Of a DNA stretch of 64,000 bases, positions 1 to 8,638 are shown in pieces (the stretch's first letter is position 1; the number at the start of each line of letters is the position of its first letter). The notes beneath the pieces are model-generated. The model worked only from the letters and a program-made list of their open reading frames with translations. It was not told the DNA's origin and made no database searches. The stretch is from Marinomonas posidonica_A (lineage in GTDB: Bacteria > Pseudomonadota > Gammaproteobacteria > Pseudomonadales > Marinomonadaceae), in assembly GCF_043643765.1 (NCBI RefSeq), contig NZ_JBHZSP010000006.1, positions 175,435-239,434 of the forward strand. Reading direction: 5' to 3'. The position numbers and the translations under genes are program-made.

Positions 1-2
1 AT

Positions 3-197
3 GATGAAGAAGAGTTTGATTTCTTTGATGCCAGTGGTGATGAAGTTGCGACCAAGCTTGATCTAGCCAGAGCCTATATGGATATGGGGGACGAAGAAGG
101 TGCTCGTGTGATTTTAGAAGACGTAGTTGAATCCGGTAATGAACAGCAAATTGCTGAAGCACAAAGTATGATGGAGCGGATGTTCCCAAGTGACTAA
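3..197 (+). CDS. fimV: FimV C-terminal fragment (partial, 5' end outside window)
   Basis: An open frame enters from the left edge and stops with TAA at 195-197, giving the last 64 residues of a longer protein. It is very acidic and contains KLDLARAYMDMGD and an ARVILEDVVESG stretch, the wording of the C-terminal TPR-like domain of FimV, the inner-membrane/peptidoglycan-binding hub for polar type IV pilus and motility proteins. The gene order fimV-truA-trpF is the one known from pseudomonads and supports the call. The stop overlaps the truA start by 8 bases. Only the tail is visible, so LysM and membrane segments cannot be checked. Confidence 0.85.
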   Translation, partial: DEEEFDFFDASGDEVATKLDLARAYMDMGDEEGARVILEDVVESGNEQQIAEAQSMMERMFPSD

Positions 198-1014
198 GAA
201 AGTGGTATTGGTCGTTGAGTATAACGGCTCAGCGTATAAGGGCTGGCAAGCCCAAAAGTTTGATGTTCCAAGTGTTCAAGAAAATTTAGAAAAAGCCTTG
301 TCTGTGATCGCCAATCATACGGTAAAAGTCGTATGTGCAGGGCGCACAGACTCGGGTGTTCATGCTAGTGCGCAAGTTGTGCATTTTGAGACTCAAGCAG
401 AGCGAAATGAGCGAGCTTGGACTCTGGGTGTTAACACCTACCTTCCTGATGACATTAGCGTTGTGGCAGCCCGCCACGTAGACGATGATTTTCATGCTCG
501 ATTCAGTGCCTTAAGTCGTCGCTATCGTTATGTGATCTATCAAGCAGACTTTTGTCCCGCTATTTTGTCGAAAGGCGTCACTTGGACCTACAAGCCACTT
601 GATGTCAATGTCATGCGAAAAGCCGCTGCGACCTTTGTTGGTACTCATGATTTTACGTCTTTTCGTGCGGTTGGTTGTCAAGCCAATACACCGGTTCGCA
701 CCATCTTAAATTTTGACGTTCATCAATTAGGTCAGTACATCGTTTTGGATGTGCGAGCAAATGCGTTTCTACATCACATGATACGAAACTTTGCTGGTGT
801 GTTGATGACGATTGGTGCTGGTGAGCAGCCGTTGGAATGGGCGCAACAAGTATTAGACGCTAAAGACAGGACAAAAGGCGGCACTACTGCATCGCCCTAT
901 GGTTTGTATTTTGTTGATGCGGAATACCCAAAACATTTTAATGTGCCTGTGTGCAAATTAGGCCCTCATTTTTTACCCTTTGCAGACGAGTCCTGTTATG
1001 AGTTGTCGAGTTAA
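190..1014 (+). CDS. truA: tRNA pseudouridine(38-40) synthase TruA
   Basis: The 274-residue protein has the TruA family length. The catalytic aspartate is D54 within GRTDSGVHA, followed by the conserved HHMIRN segment in the C-terminal half. It isomerises uridines 38-40 in the anticodon arm of many tRNAs in the cytoplasm. The start is GTG at 190, inside the fimV end, which suggests translational coupling. The 3' end overlaps trpF. The family assignment is secure from the catalytic motif and the gene order. Confidence 0.96.
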   Translation: MTKKVVLVVEYNGSAYKGWQAQKFDVPSVQENLEKALSVIANHTVKVVCAGRTDSGVHASAQVVHFETQAERNERAWTLGVNTYLPDDISVVAARHVDDDFHARFSALSRRYRYVIYQADFCPAILSKGVTWTYKPLDVNVMRKAAATFVGTHDFTSFRAVGCQANTPVRTILNFDVHQLGQYIVLDVRANAFLHHMIRNFAGVLMTIGAGEQPLEWAQQVLDAKDRTKGGTTASPYGLYFVDAEYPKHFNVPVCKLGPHFLPFADESCYELSS

Positions 1015-1615
1015 AATCTGTGGAATGACCAATTTAGCGGATGCGCTATCGGCTTGTGAAGCGGGTGCGGATGCTTTGGGCTTTGTGTTTTATGAAAAAA
1101 GCCCACGTTATGTGAGTCCTGATGTGGCGAACGACATTGTTGCTCAGTTGCCGCCATTTGTGGTGCCAGTGGCGTTGTTTGTTGACGCCGAAAAAAGTTT
1201 GATTGAGTCGGTTATTGGTGCCAGTGCTCGTTGGATGATTCAGTTTCATGGTAATGAATCTGAGGCGGAATGCGTGTCTTATCAGCGTCACTATATGAAA
1301 GCCTTACGGGTGAAAGAGGGTGATGATATTGCCCTCAGTGTGTCACAATACCCCAGTGCAAGTGCCATTCTGTTGGATGCTTATAAGAAAGGGGTTCCCG
1401 GTGGCACAGGTGAAACCTTTAATTGGTCTTTGATACCAAGTGATTTGCCTAAACCTATTGTATTGGCGGGTGGCTTAACACCAGATAACGTCACTCAAGC
1501 GGTGGACCAAGTGGCGCCTTATGCAGTTGATGTGAGTGGTGGTGTTGAGCAATCAAAAGGCATCAAAAATAATATGAAAGTGACAGAGTTTATAACGGGA
1601 GCAAAGCGTGGATAG
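998..1615 (+). CDS. trpF: phosphoribosylanthranilate isomerase
   Basis: This is a single-domain (beta/alpha)8 enzyme of tryptophan synthesis that converts N-(5-phosphoribosyl)anthranilate to CdRP. The N-terminus reads VKICGMTN with the catalytic cysteine at residue 8. Later come LLDAYKKGVPGGTGETFNW, with the catalytic aspartate, and the phosphate-binding LAGGLTPDNV and DVSGGVE loops. I chose ATG 998 (205 aa); an upstream TTG at 980 would add six residues that the family lacks. The frame overlaps truA by 17 bases and trpB by 8, so translation is probably coupled along the run. Confidence 0.95.
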   Translation: MSCRVKICGMTNLADALSACEAGADALGFVFYEKSPRYVSPDVANDIVAQLPPFVVPVALFVDAEKSLIESVIGASARWMIQFHGNESEAECVSYQRHYMKALRVKEGDDIALSVSQYPSASAILLDAYKKGVPGGTGETFNWSLIPSDLPKPIVLAGGLTPDNVTQAVDQVAPYAVDVSGGVEQSKGIKNNMKVTEFITGAKRG

Positions 1616-2819
1616 CAAGAAAGATCATATCAATTTGCCAGATGAGCACGGGCGTTTTGGTGATTATGGTGGTGTGTTTGTTTCCGAAACACTGATGTCG
1701 GCATTGGATGATTTGTCGAAAATGTATGAAACTTTATCAAAGGATACAGATTTTCAAGCCGCCTTTGATTACGATTTGGCTCATTACGTGGGGCGGCCTT
1801 CTCCTTTGTACTTTGCTGAGCGCCTGACACAAAAAGCCGGTGGCGCAAAAATTTATTTAAAACGTGAAGACTTAAACCACACAGGTGCGCACAAAATTAA
1901 CAACACCATAGGTCAAGCGCTTCTAGCCAAGCACATGGGCAAGCCGAATATCATTGCTGAAACAGGAGCAGGGCAACATGGTGTCGCTTCGGCAACGGTT
2001 GCCGCTCGTCTTGGCTTGAAATGTAAGGTGTTTATGGGGGCAGAGGACATTCGTCGTCAGTCGCTTAACGTCTATCGTATGAAACTGTTGGGCGCAGAAG
2101 TGATTTCGGTTGAGTCCGGTACGCAAACGCTGAAAGATGCTTTGAATGAAGCCATGCGTTACTGGGTTGGTAATGTGGATGATACCTTTTACATCATAGG
2201 TACGGCGGCTGGTCCTCACCCTTATCCTAAGTTGGTGCGCGATTTTCAAGCCATTATTGGTCGTGAGACGAAGCAGCAATGTATTGAGCATGAAGGTCGT
2301 TTACCGGATGCACTTGTTGCCTGTGTCGGTGGCGGCTCCAATGCAATCGGTATGTTTCACCCTTTCATTGAGGATGAGTCTGTGGCCATGTACGGTGTTG
2401 AAGCCGGCGGTGATGGTCTTGAAACGGGGCGTCATGCTGCGCCGCTATCTGCTGGTCGTCCCGGTGTTCTGCACGGTAATCGAACTTATGTCATGGCGGA
2501 TGATGATGGACAAATTATCGGTACTCACTCTATCTCGGCTGGGTTGGATTACCCAGGCGTAGGACCAGAACATGCTTGGTTGAAAGACGTAGGGCGTGCC
2601 AATTATGTGGCTATTAATGATGATGAAGCCATGGACGCGTTCCGTGATTTAACGCGCCTTGAGGGCATAATGCCAGCATTAGAGTCCAGTCATGCGGTTG
2701 CTTATGGTATGAAGTTGGCTGCTAGCATGCGTCCTGATCAGGTTGTCGTGGTGAATTTGTCGGGTCGCGGTGATAAAGACATTTTGACCGTGGCTGAATT
2801 GGATGGGATTGAAGTATGA
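1608..2819 (+). CDS. trpB: tryptophan synthase beta chain
   Basis: At 403 residues this is a standard PLP-dependent TrpB, which joins indole and serine to make tryptophan. The Schiff-base lysine is K96 in HTGAHKINN, the phosphate loop is GGGSNAIG, and the C-terminal LSGRGDKD is present. The start is GTG at 1608, behind a purine-rich site at about 1597-1602 within the trpF end. Its stop overlaps the trpA start in an ATGA. It forms the alpha2-beta2 complex with TrpA next door, which channels indole. Confidence 0.98.
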   Translation: MDSKKDHINLPDEHGRFGDYGGVFVSETLMSALDDLSKMYETLSKDTDFQAAFDYDLAHYVGRPSPLYFAERLTQKAGGAKIYLKREDLNHTGAHKINNTIGQALLAKHMGKPNIIAETGAGQHGVASATVAARLGLKCKVFMGAEDIRRQSLNVYRMKLLGAEVISVESGTQTLKDALNEAMRYWVGNVDDTFYIIGTAAGPHPYPKLVRDFQAIIGRETKQQCIEHEGRLPDALVACVGGGSNAIGMFHPFIEDESVAMYGVEAGGDGLETGRHAAPLSAGRPGVLHGNRTYVMADDDGQIIGTHSISAGLDYPGVGPEHAWLKDVGRANYVAINDDEAMDAFRDLTRLEGIMPALESSHAVAYGMKLAASMRPDQVVVVNLSGRGDKDILTVAELDGIEV

Positions 2820-3622
2820 GCCTAATAAAGCAATGTTTTGAAAATCTACAAAAATCTGGTAAAAAGGCGCTCATTCCTTATATCACAGCAGGCGACCCTT
2901 CACCTGAATACACTGTGACCATGATGAATGCTTTGGTAGATGCGGGTGCCGATGTAATCGAAATCGGTATGCCGTTTTCAGATCCAATGGCGGATGGCCC
3001 AGTTATTCAGCTGGCTTGTGAGCGCGCTTTGGCGGCCGGTACGAGTGTCAAAAAAGTATTGGATATCATTGCTGAATTTCGTCAAGGCAATGCGACTACC
3101 CCCATCGTGTTAATGGGCTATTTGAACCCGATTGAGTTTTACGGTTACCAGAAATTTGCTGATGCGGCAAAACAAGCTGGTGTGGATGGTGTTTTATTAG
3201 TAGATCTGACTCCAGAAGAGGCGACAGATGTAGTAGAATGCTTCCGACAAAATGAGATTGATCTGATTTACTTATTGTCACCGACCACCACACTTGAGCG
3301 AGCAAAGAAAATTTGCGACTTAGCGTCTGGTTATGTTTATTACGTTTCAGTGAAAGGCGTAACAGGTTCCAGTGAGTTGGACGTGGACAGTGTTAAACAG
3401 CATGTGGATACCCTACGTACTGTGACATCTTTACCCATCGGGGTAGGTTTTGGTATTCGTGATGCCAAAACCGCAGCGGCTGTAAGTCGTTGCTCTGATG
3501 GTGTCATTGTCGGTAGCGTATTAGTGAACTGCATCGCTGAAAATAAAGATCAACAAAAAGAATATATAGCTGACGCTCTGGGGGCAATTTTGACTCCAAT
3601 GCGTAGTGAAATGGACGCCTGA
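2816..3622 (+). CDS. trpA: tryptophan synthase alpha chain
   Basis: The 268-residue TIM barrel cleaves indole-3-glycerol phosphate and passes indole to TrpB. The two catalytic acids fall at E49 and D60 (IEIGMPFSDPMADGP), the same numbers as in the classical Salmonella enzyme. The phosphate-binding GFGIRDA is also present. It starts with the ATGA overlap of trpB. No trp promoter or attenuator is visible between trpF and trpA, so these genes probably depend on upstream transcription. Confidence 0.98.
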   Translation: MSLIKQCFENLQKSGKKALIPYITAGDPSPEYTVTMMNALVDAGADVIEIGMPFSDPMADGPVIQLACERALAAGTSVKKVLDIIAEFRQGNATTPIVLMGYLNPIEFYGYQKFADAAKQAGVDGVLLVDLTPEEATDVVECFRQNEIDLIYLLSPTTTLERAKKICDLASGYVYYVSVKGVTGSSELDVDSVKQHVDTLRTVTSLPIGVGFGIRDAKTAAAVSRCSDGVIVGSVLVNCIAENKDQQKEYIADALGAILTPMRSEMDA

Positions 3623-3654
3623 GTGGCAGCAAATACAGAAGTATGGAGAAATAA

Positions 3655-4524
3655 ATGAGTAGCTGGTTAGATAAGTTTGTACCTTCCATTGTGCGTAGTG
3701 AATCACGACGTACATCATCTGGTTCTGTGCCAGAAGGTCTTTGGAAGAAGTGCCCAAAATGTGAAAACGTTTTGTATCGCCCAGAGTTAGAAAAAAATCT
3801 GGATGTTTGCCCTAAGTGTAATCATCATTTGCGTGTCAATGCGCGTCGTCGTTTGGACATCTTTTTAGATAAAGAGGGCCGTACTGAAATTGGTGCGCAC
3901 TTAGAGCCAGAAGACAAATTGAAATTCAAAGACTCCAAGCGCTACAAAGATCGCATCGCCGATGCTCAAAAAGCAACGGGCGAAAAAGATGCTTTGGTCG
4001 CGATGCAAGGCGAATTGAATGGTATGCCTGTCGTAGCGGTGGCGTTTGAATTCAGTTTCCTTGGTGGTTCCATGGGTGCCATCGTGGGTGAACGCTTTAT
4101 TCAAGCAGTAAACGTTTGTCTTGAAAAGCGTATCCCATTGGTGTGTTTCTCTGCCAGTGGTGGTGCACGTATGCAAGAAGCCTTGATTTCTTTGATGCAG
4201 ATGGCCAAAACCAGTGCCGGTCTTGAGCGCATGAAGCAAGAAGGAATTCCTTACATTTCTGTGATGACAGATCCGGTGTTCGGTGGTGTATCGGCTTCGT
4301 TGGCAATGCTAGGTGACTTGAACGTGGCTGAACCAAACGCATTGATCGGTTTTGCTGGTCCTCGTGTAATTGAGCAAACGGTTCGTGAAAAGTTGCCAGA
4401 AGGCTTCCAGCGCAGTGAATTCCTATTGGATAAGGGCGCGTTGGATACCATTATCAAACGTGATGAAATGCGTGATCGCTTGTTTAATGTATTGTCGTTG
4501 TTGACCAAACACAAGGTTGCATAA
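3655..4524 (+). CDS. accD: acetyl-CoA carboxylase carboxyltransferase subunit beta
   Basis: This subunit pairs with AccA to transfer carboxyl from carboxybiotin to acetyl-CoA, making malonyl-CoA for fatty acid synthesis. The four-cysteine zinc ribbon is intact (C33, C36, C52, C55), as is the crotonase-like core with SGGARMQE and GGVSASLAMLGD. It is 289 residues long, close to the usual length. The ATG at 3655 has a GGAG site seven bases upstream. It sits 32 bases after trpA and 4 before folC, in the same run. Confidence 0.97.
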   Translation: MSSWLDKFVPSIVRSESRRTSSGSVPEGLWKKCPKCENVLYRPELEKNLDVCPKCNHHLRVNARRRLDIFLDKEGRTEIGAHLEPEDKLKFKDSKRYKDRIADAQKATGEKDALVAMQGELNGMPVVAVAFEFSFLGGSMGAIVGERFIQAVNVCLEKRIPLVCFSASGGARMQEALISLMQMAKTSAGLERMKQEGIPYISVMTDPVFGGVSASLAMLGDLNVAEPNALIGFAGPRVIEQTVREKLPEGFQRSEFLLDKGALDTIIKRDEMRDRLFNVLSLLTKHKVA

Positions 4525-4528
4525 TTAA

Positions 4529-5779
4529 ATGACGCCAACGTCATTAGCGGATTGGCTTTCATACATTGAGAGCCAACATCCCTCTGAGATTGAGCTGGGT
4601 CTAGAAAGAGGGAATAAAGTCTTAGCAAAACTGGGCTTAAAACGCCCTAAGCATAAGGTGATTACCGTTGCTGGTACCAACGGCAAAGGTTCCACTTGTG
4701 CTATGCTAACCCAATATTTGGTGTCTCAAGGGTATTCTGTCGGTACCTACACTTCCCCGCATTTTCTTCATTTCAATGAGCGTATTGCCTTAAACAACCA
4801 ACCTTGTGAAGACGCTTTGATCTGCCAAGCGTTTGAGTTGATCGAGCAGGTGCGTGTTGATATCCCGTTAACTTATTTTGAGTTTAGTACGTTAGCTGCC
4901 CTTTGGGTGTTTGACCAATCTGAACTGGATTATTGGGTATTGGAAGTGGGTTTAGGCGGACGGCTTGATTCGGTGAATATGATTGATGCGGATGTAGCGG
5001 TGGTGACGTCCATTGCTCTCGATCATGTTGATTGGTTGGGTGACGACATTAATGTCATTGCTTGCGAAAAAACAGGTATCGCGCGTGAAGGGAAATTACT
5101 AGTCAGTGGTGTTGTGAACCCGCCTAAGGGGATTGCGGATACCGCGGCTAATATTGGTGCTGTGCTAAAACAAAAAGGCATTGATTTCCAGTTTTGGGCT
5201 AAACAAAAGACATGGTCTTGGCAAAATAATGAACATCGATTTGAGAATTTGCCGATTCCGTCATTGCCATTGCAAAATGCGGCCACCGTCGTGGCGGTGT
5301 TGACCTACATGGGGTTAGAGCCGCAGGCATCCGATTTGGTAGCGTTATTTGCCAGTGTCGAATTGACAGGTCGTTTTCAAAAGGTATCTCTGCAACCTGA
5401 TGTGTATATTGATGTGGCCCATAATCCAGAGGCCGCTATTGAGTTACAACAGCGATTAGCTGCGTTTGATACGCAACCCATTGCGGTGTGTGGTATGTTG
5501 CATGACAAAGATATTGCCTCAGTCGTGTCCATTCTTGCTAATTCTTTTAAGACTTGGCATTGTGCTGATTTAGCTGGGCCTAGGGGAGCAAAAGCGCAAG
5601 AGTTGGTGACGTATTTGACGCCGCTTGAGGTCAGCGCTCGGTGTTACTCTAGTGTGGCTAGTGCTTTGATCAGTGCGACTGAACAAGCAAGACAAGAAGG
5701 GCGTTCGTTAGTGGTATTTGGGTCTTTTGTCACGGTTTCTGACTATCTACAATTCGCCAAGGGAAAGAATGATTTATGA
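4529..5779 (+). CDS. folC: bifunctional folylpolyglutamate synthase / dihydrofolate synthase
   Basis: This Mur-ligase-family enzyme of 416 residues adds glutamate to dihydropteroate and then extends the polyglutamate tail of folates. The P-loop is GTNGKGST at residues 49-56, and the family signature YTSPHFLHFNERI follows. The C-terminal ligase domain contains DVAHNPEA. It is positioned between accD and dedD exactly as in other gammaproteobacteria. The stop overlaps the dedD start by four bases (ATGA). Confidence 0.96.
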   Translation: MTPTSLADWLSYIESQHPSEIELGLERGNKVLAKLGLKRPKHKVITVAGTNGKGSTCAMLTQYLVSQGYSVGTYTSPHFLHFNERIALNNQPCEDALICQAFELIEQVRVDIPLTYFEFSTLAALWVFDQSELDYWVLEVGLGGRLDSVNMIDADVAVVTSIALDHVDWLGDDINVIACEKTGIAREGKLLVSGVVNPPKGIADTAANIGAVLKQKGIDFQFWAKQKTWSWQNNEHRFENLPIPSLPLQNAATVVAVLTYMGLEPQASDLVALFASVELTGRFQKVSLQPDVYIDVAHNPEAAIELQQRLAAFDTQPIAVCGMLHDKDIASVVSILANSFKTWHCADLAGPRGAKAQELVTYLTPLEVSARCYSSVASALISATEQARQEGRSLVVFGSFVTVSDYLQFAKGKNDL

Positions 5780-6336
5780 TTGACAGACGTTTGACTTATC
5801 GTTTGATTGGCGCGGGCTTGATGGTACTCTCTGCTGCCATCGTGCTGCCATTAGTATTGGATGGCGAGCGACCACCTGAACTGGATATGCAGGTAGTGGT
5901 TTCTGATCCACCGGCGTTTGAAGTGGTAGAGATTTCGCCGGTTAAGTCGGCGCAAGAAATTGCTTCTGAAGAGGCTGAAAAAGCCCCGCAAGACATTCAG
6001 CTTATTCCACTTGCTAAGTCTGTTACACCGTCAGCGACTCAGCCTAAACAAGAAGTGAAAACGCCGGAGCCCGTAAAAACGGCTAAAACTGAGCCTAAAA
6101 AAGTGGCAGATCGATGGGCCGTTCAGATCGCCACCTTTAAAAGTAAAAGTAATGCGACGCGTTTGGTCGAGAAATTGAAAAAGGCGAATTATGACGCCTA
6201 CAGTATGACGACGAACTCTTTGTATAAGGTCTTTGTTGGACCTGAGTTTAAACGAGATACCTCGAAAAAAATTCGTGATGACATCAAAAAAGAATTTGGT
6301 TTAGCGGGTCTTGTGGTGAAGTATTCAGTGAATTAA
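5776..6336 (+). CDS. dedD: SPOR-domain cell-division protein (DedD-like)
   Basis: The 186-residue protein has one N-terminal membrane segment (about residues 8-25, LIGAGLMVLSAAIVLPLVL). A proline/lysine-rich linker follows, then a C-terminal SPOR domain (about 110-186) beginning WAVQIATFKSKSNA. SPOR domains bind denuded septal peptidoglycan, and DedD recruits itself to the division site with the bulk of the protein in the periplasm. The start overlaps folC by ATGA. The folC-dedD-cvpA-purF order matches the family. Confidence 0.88.
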   Translation: MIDRRLTYRLIGAGLMVLSAAIVLPLVLDGERPPELDMQVVVSDPPAFEVVEISPVKSAQEIASEEAEKAPQDIQLIPLAKSVTPSATQPKQEVKTPEPVKTAKTEPKKVADRWAVQIATFKSKSNATRLVEKLKKANYDAYSMTTNSLYKVFVGPEFKRDTSKKIRDDIKKEFGLAGLVVKYSVN

Positions 6337-6357
6337 TGTCACTTGTCTTTAACAGTA

Positions 6358-6386
6358 TTTGGAATCCAGTGTTCATCTGATACACT
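6358..6386 (+). promoter_or_regulatory. possible promoter for cvpA-purF
   Basis: TTTGGA (6358-6363) and TACACT (6381-6386) are separated by 17 bases in the 89-base gap before cvpA. Both hexamers are imperfect, so this is a weak sigma-70 candidate. The gap itself, wider than most in the run, is the other support. Confidence 0.35.
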
Positions 6387-6425
6387 GCCTCGCGATTCGA
6401 GCATGTTCATGGAGCAAGGTTATTA

Positions 6426-6941
6426 ATGGCAACAGTTGATTGGTTGATCATTGCAGTCGTGGTGATGTCTTCTTTGTTAAGTTTGAAAAGAGGCTTTGTC
6501 AAAGAGGTATTATCCTTATTAACTTGGGTTATTGCTTTTGTGGTGGCTGTTAAGTTTTCTGATCAGATGCAATCTTTGCTGGTTGAACAGGTACAAAATG
6601 ATCAGATTCGCTATATCGTTGCCTTTATTTCTTTATTCGTTGCTTCCTTAGTGGTGGGGGCGTTAGTGAGCTTTTTATTAGGCTCATTGATTCAGGTGAC
6701 TGGGCTATCCAGTACCGATCGAGTTATGGGTATGTTGTTTGGTTTTGCACGTGGTAGCTTAATTGTAGTGGCGTTTGTCTCCTTGTTGAGTTTGAGTCCA
6801 GCCATCCAAGAAACAGATTTTTGGAAAACATCGCAATTGATCCCTCAGCTAGGGCAGTTGAATGATTGGACGCGTGATATGTTAGGCAAGAGTTCGGAAC
6901 TGATTGATCCGGCTCTCATTGAGCGCGCCCTGAGTAATTAA
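6426..6941 (+). CDS. cvpA: CvpA family inner-membrane protein
   Basis: The 171-residue protein has four hydrophobic segments. CvpA was named for colicin V production and has been tied to envelope integrity and biofilm traits; its molecular role is not settled. The N-terminus TVDWLIIAVVVMSSLLSLKRG, with the conserved R/KRG turn, is typical. The ATG at 6426 has an AAGG site seven bases upstream. As in most proteobacteria it lies directly before purF, 81 bases apart. Confidence 0.9.
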   Translation: MATVDWLIIAVVVMSSLLSLKRGFVKEVLSLLTWVIAFVVAVKFSDQMQSLLVEQVQNDQIRYIVAFISLFVASLVVGALVSFLLGSLIQVTGLSSTDRVMGMLFGFARGSLIVVAFVSLLSLSPAIQETDFWKTSQLIPQLGQLNDWTRDMLGKSSELIDPALIERALSN

Positions 6942-7022
6942 TCACTTTATAAGTGATTGAAAATTAGAGAGAAAATCGTGCGGTTTATCAAGCCGCAATT
7001 CCCCAACACGAGGATCTAGATA

Positions 7023-8531
7023 ATGTGTGGTATCGTTGGTGTCGTAGGCACGTCGGTGGTTAATCAGTCAATTTTTGATGCGTTAACCCTTCTTCAGCAT
7101 CGTGGGCAGGATGCTGCAGGTATGGTGACCAGCCATAATGGACGTTTATGTTTGCGCAAAGACAATGGTCCGGTGAGTGAAGTATTTCGCACTCGTCATA
7201 TGAAAAAATTATTGGGTAATATTGGTATTGGCCATGTTCGTTACCCAACCGCTGGAACATCTAGTTCAGCAGAAGCTCAACCATTCTATGTAAACTCCCC
7301 TTACGGTATTTCGTTGGCGCACAACGGTAATTTAACCAATACGGCTAAGTTGAAGCAGGAAGTCTTTGAGTCTGATTTGCGTCATATCAACACGACGTCG
7401 GATTCAGAAGTTTTGGTTAACGTGCTTGCTCATGAACTTCATGAAGAAGGCAAGTTAGTGCCTAAACCTGATGATATTTTTAATGCTTTGGAGCGTGTTT
7501 ATCATCGTATTGAAGGCGGTTATGCGGTCGTCGCATTGATTACTGGTTACGGCATTCTTGCTTTCCGTGATCCGGATGGTATTCGTCCTTTGATTTATGG
7601 CTCTCGCCAAACAGACAATGGTATCGAATACATGGTGGCGTCTGAAAGTGTGGCACTGGATGCAGCAGGCTTCAAACTTGAGCGTGACATAGAGCCGGGT
7701 GAGGCCATCTTTTTTGATGTGAATCACAATGTCCATGTTCGTCAGTGCACACCGAAAAAGACCCCTCGTCCTTGTTTGTTTGAATATGTGTATTTTGCTC
7801 GTCCAGACACAGTGATTGACAGTATTTCGGTTTACAAAGCCCGCATGAACATGGGTGACCGTTTGGCCGAAAAAATCCGCCGTGAATGGCAAGAGCACGA
7901 TATCGATGTGGTGATTCCGATTCCGGATACCAGCCGCACCGCCGCGTTACAAATCGCACAGACATTGAATATCCCATTTCGTGAAGGCTTGGTGAAGAAC
8001 CGCTATATTGGTCGTACCTTTATTATGCCGGGGCAATCAGTTCGTAAAAAATCGGTTCGTCAAAAATTGAACCCAGTGCCATTTGAATTTAAAGACAAAA
8101 CGGTTTTATTGGTTGACGATTCGATTGTTCGTGGGACCACCAGTAAAGAAATTATTGAGATGGCAAGAGAGGCAGGAGCGAAAAAAGTTTACATTGCCTC
8201 GGCGGCACCGGAAGTCCGTTACCCGAATGTATACGGTATTGATATGCCTGCAGCGAAAGAGCTGATTGCTCATAACCGTAATGTCGATGAAATTTGTGAG
8301 TTAATTGGCGCGGATAAACTGATTTTCCAAGACTTACAAGATTTGATTGAAGCATGTATCGATGAGAAGCACTCAGAAGTAAGAGAGTTTGATACGTCAG
8401 TATTTGATGCAACTTACATTGCGGGTAACATTGACTTAGAGTATTTGACTAAGTTGGAAGGCAGTCGTAATGATGAGAACAAGGCTTCTGTTGAGACGGT
8501 GCAAGCTAGTGATATGATGCACCCTATGTAA
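7023..8531 (+). CDS. purF: amidophosphoribosyltransferase
   Basis: This catalyses the first committed step of purine synthesis: PRPP plus glutamine gives phosphoribosylamine. The N-terminal glutaminase domain begins MCGIVGVVG, so the nucleophile is Cys2, exposed once Met is removed, with no propeptide. The type I phosphoribosyltransferase domain carries the PRPP loop LLVDDSIVRGTTS near residues 362-374. The length of 502 is normal. A GAGGATC site precedes ATG 7023, and a strong terminator follows at 8560. Confidence 0.98.
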   Translation: MCGIVGVVGTSVVNQSIFDALTLLQHRGQDAAGMVTSHNGRLCLRKDNGPVSEVFRTRHMKKLLGNIGIGHVRYPTAGTSSSAEAQPFYVNSPYGISLAHNGNLTNTAKLKQEVFESDLRHINTTSDSEVLVNVLAHELHEEGKLVPKPDDIFNALERVYHRIEGGYAVVALITGYGILAFRDPDGIRPLIYGSRQTDNGIEYMVASESVALDAAGFKLERDIEPGEAIFFDVNHNVHVRQCTPKKTPRPCLFEYVYFARPDTVIDSISVYKARMNMGDRLAEKIRREWQEHDIDVVIPIPDTSRTAALQIAQTLNIPFREGLVKNRYIGRTFIMPGQSVRKKSVRQKLNPVPFEFKDKTVLLVDDSIVRGTTSKEIIEMAREAGAKKVYIASAAPEVRYPNVYGIDMPAAKELIAHNRNVDEICELIGADKLIFQDLQDLIEACIDEKHSEVREFDTSVFDATYIAGNIDLEYLTKLEGSRNDENKASVETVQASDMMHPM

Positions 8532-8559
8532 TACTCATTCGACCTAATTAGTGTTCATT

Positions 8560-8590
8560 CTAAGCCAGGTCTAACCTGGCTTAGTTTTTT
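8560..8590 (+). terminator. intrinsic terminator after purF
   Basis: A perfect 11-bp stem (CTAAGCCAGGT / ACCTGGCTTAG) with a 3-base loop is followed by six T. It closes the truA-purF run on the plus strand. Confidence 0.93.
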
Positions 8591-8638
8591 GGAAAGCGTT
8601 ATTAATGAAGTGTTTTAGATTGTTTGGTGGAGAACAAA

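Noticed and set aside
2257..2562. A 101-residue plus-strand frame inside trpB.
   Set aside because: It is out of frame within a highly conserved trpB core, with no family features.
6940..6958. AATCACTT-TAT-AAGTGATT hairpin at the cvpA stop, considered as a terminator.
   Set aside because: There is no T-run and purF must be transcribed; at most it is a minor RNA structure.
7455..7898. A 147-residue minus-strand frame inside purF.
   Set aside because: Fully antisense to a conserved purF region, with no start signal or family resemblance.
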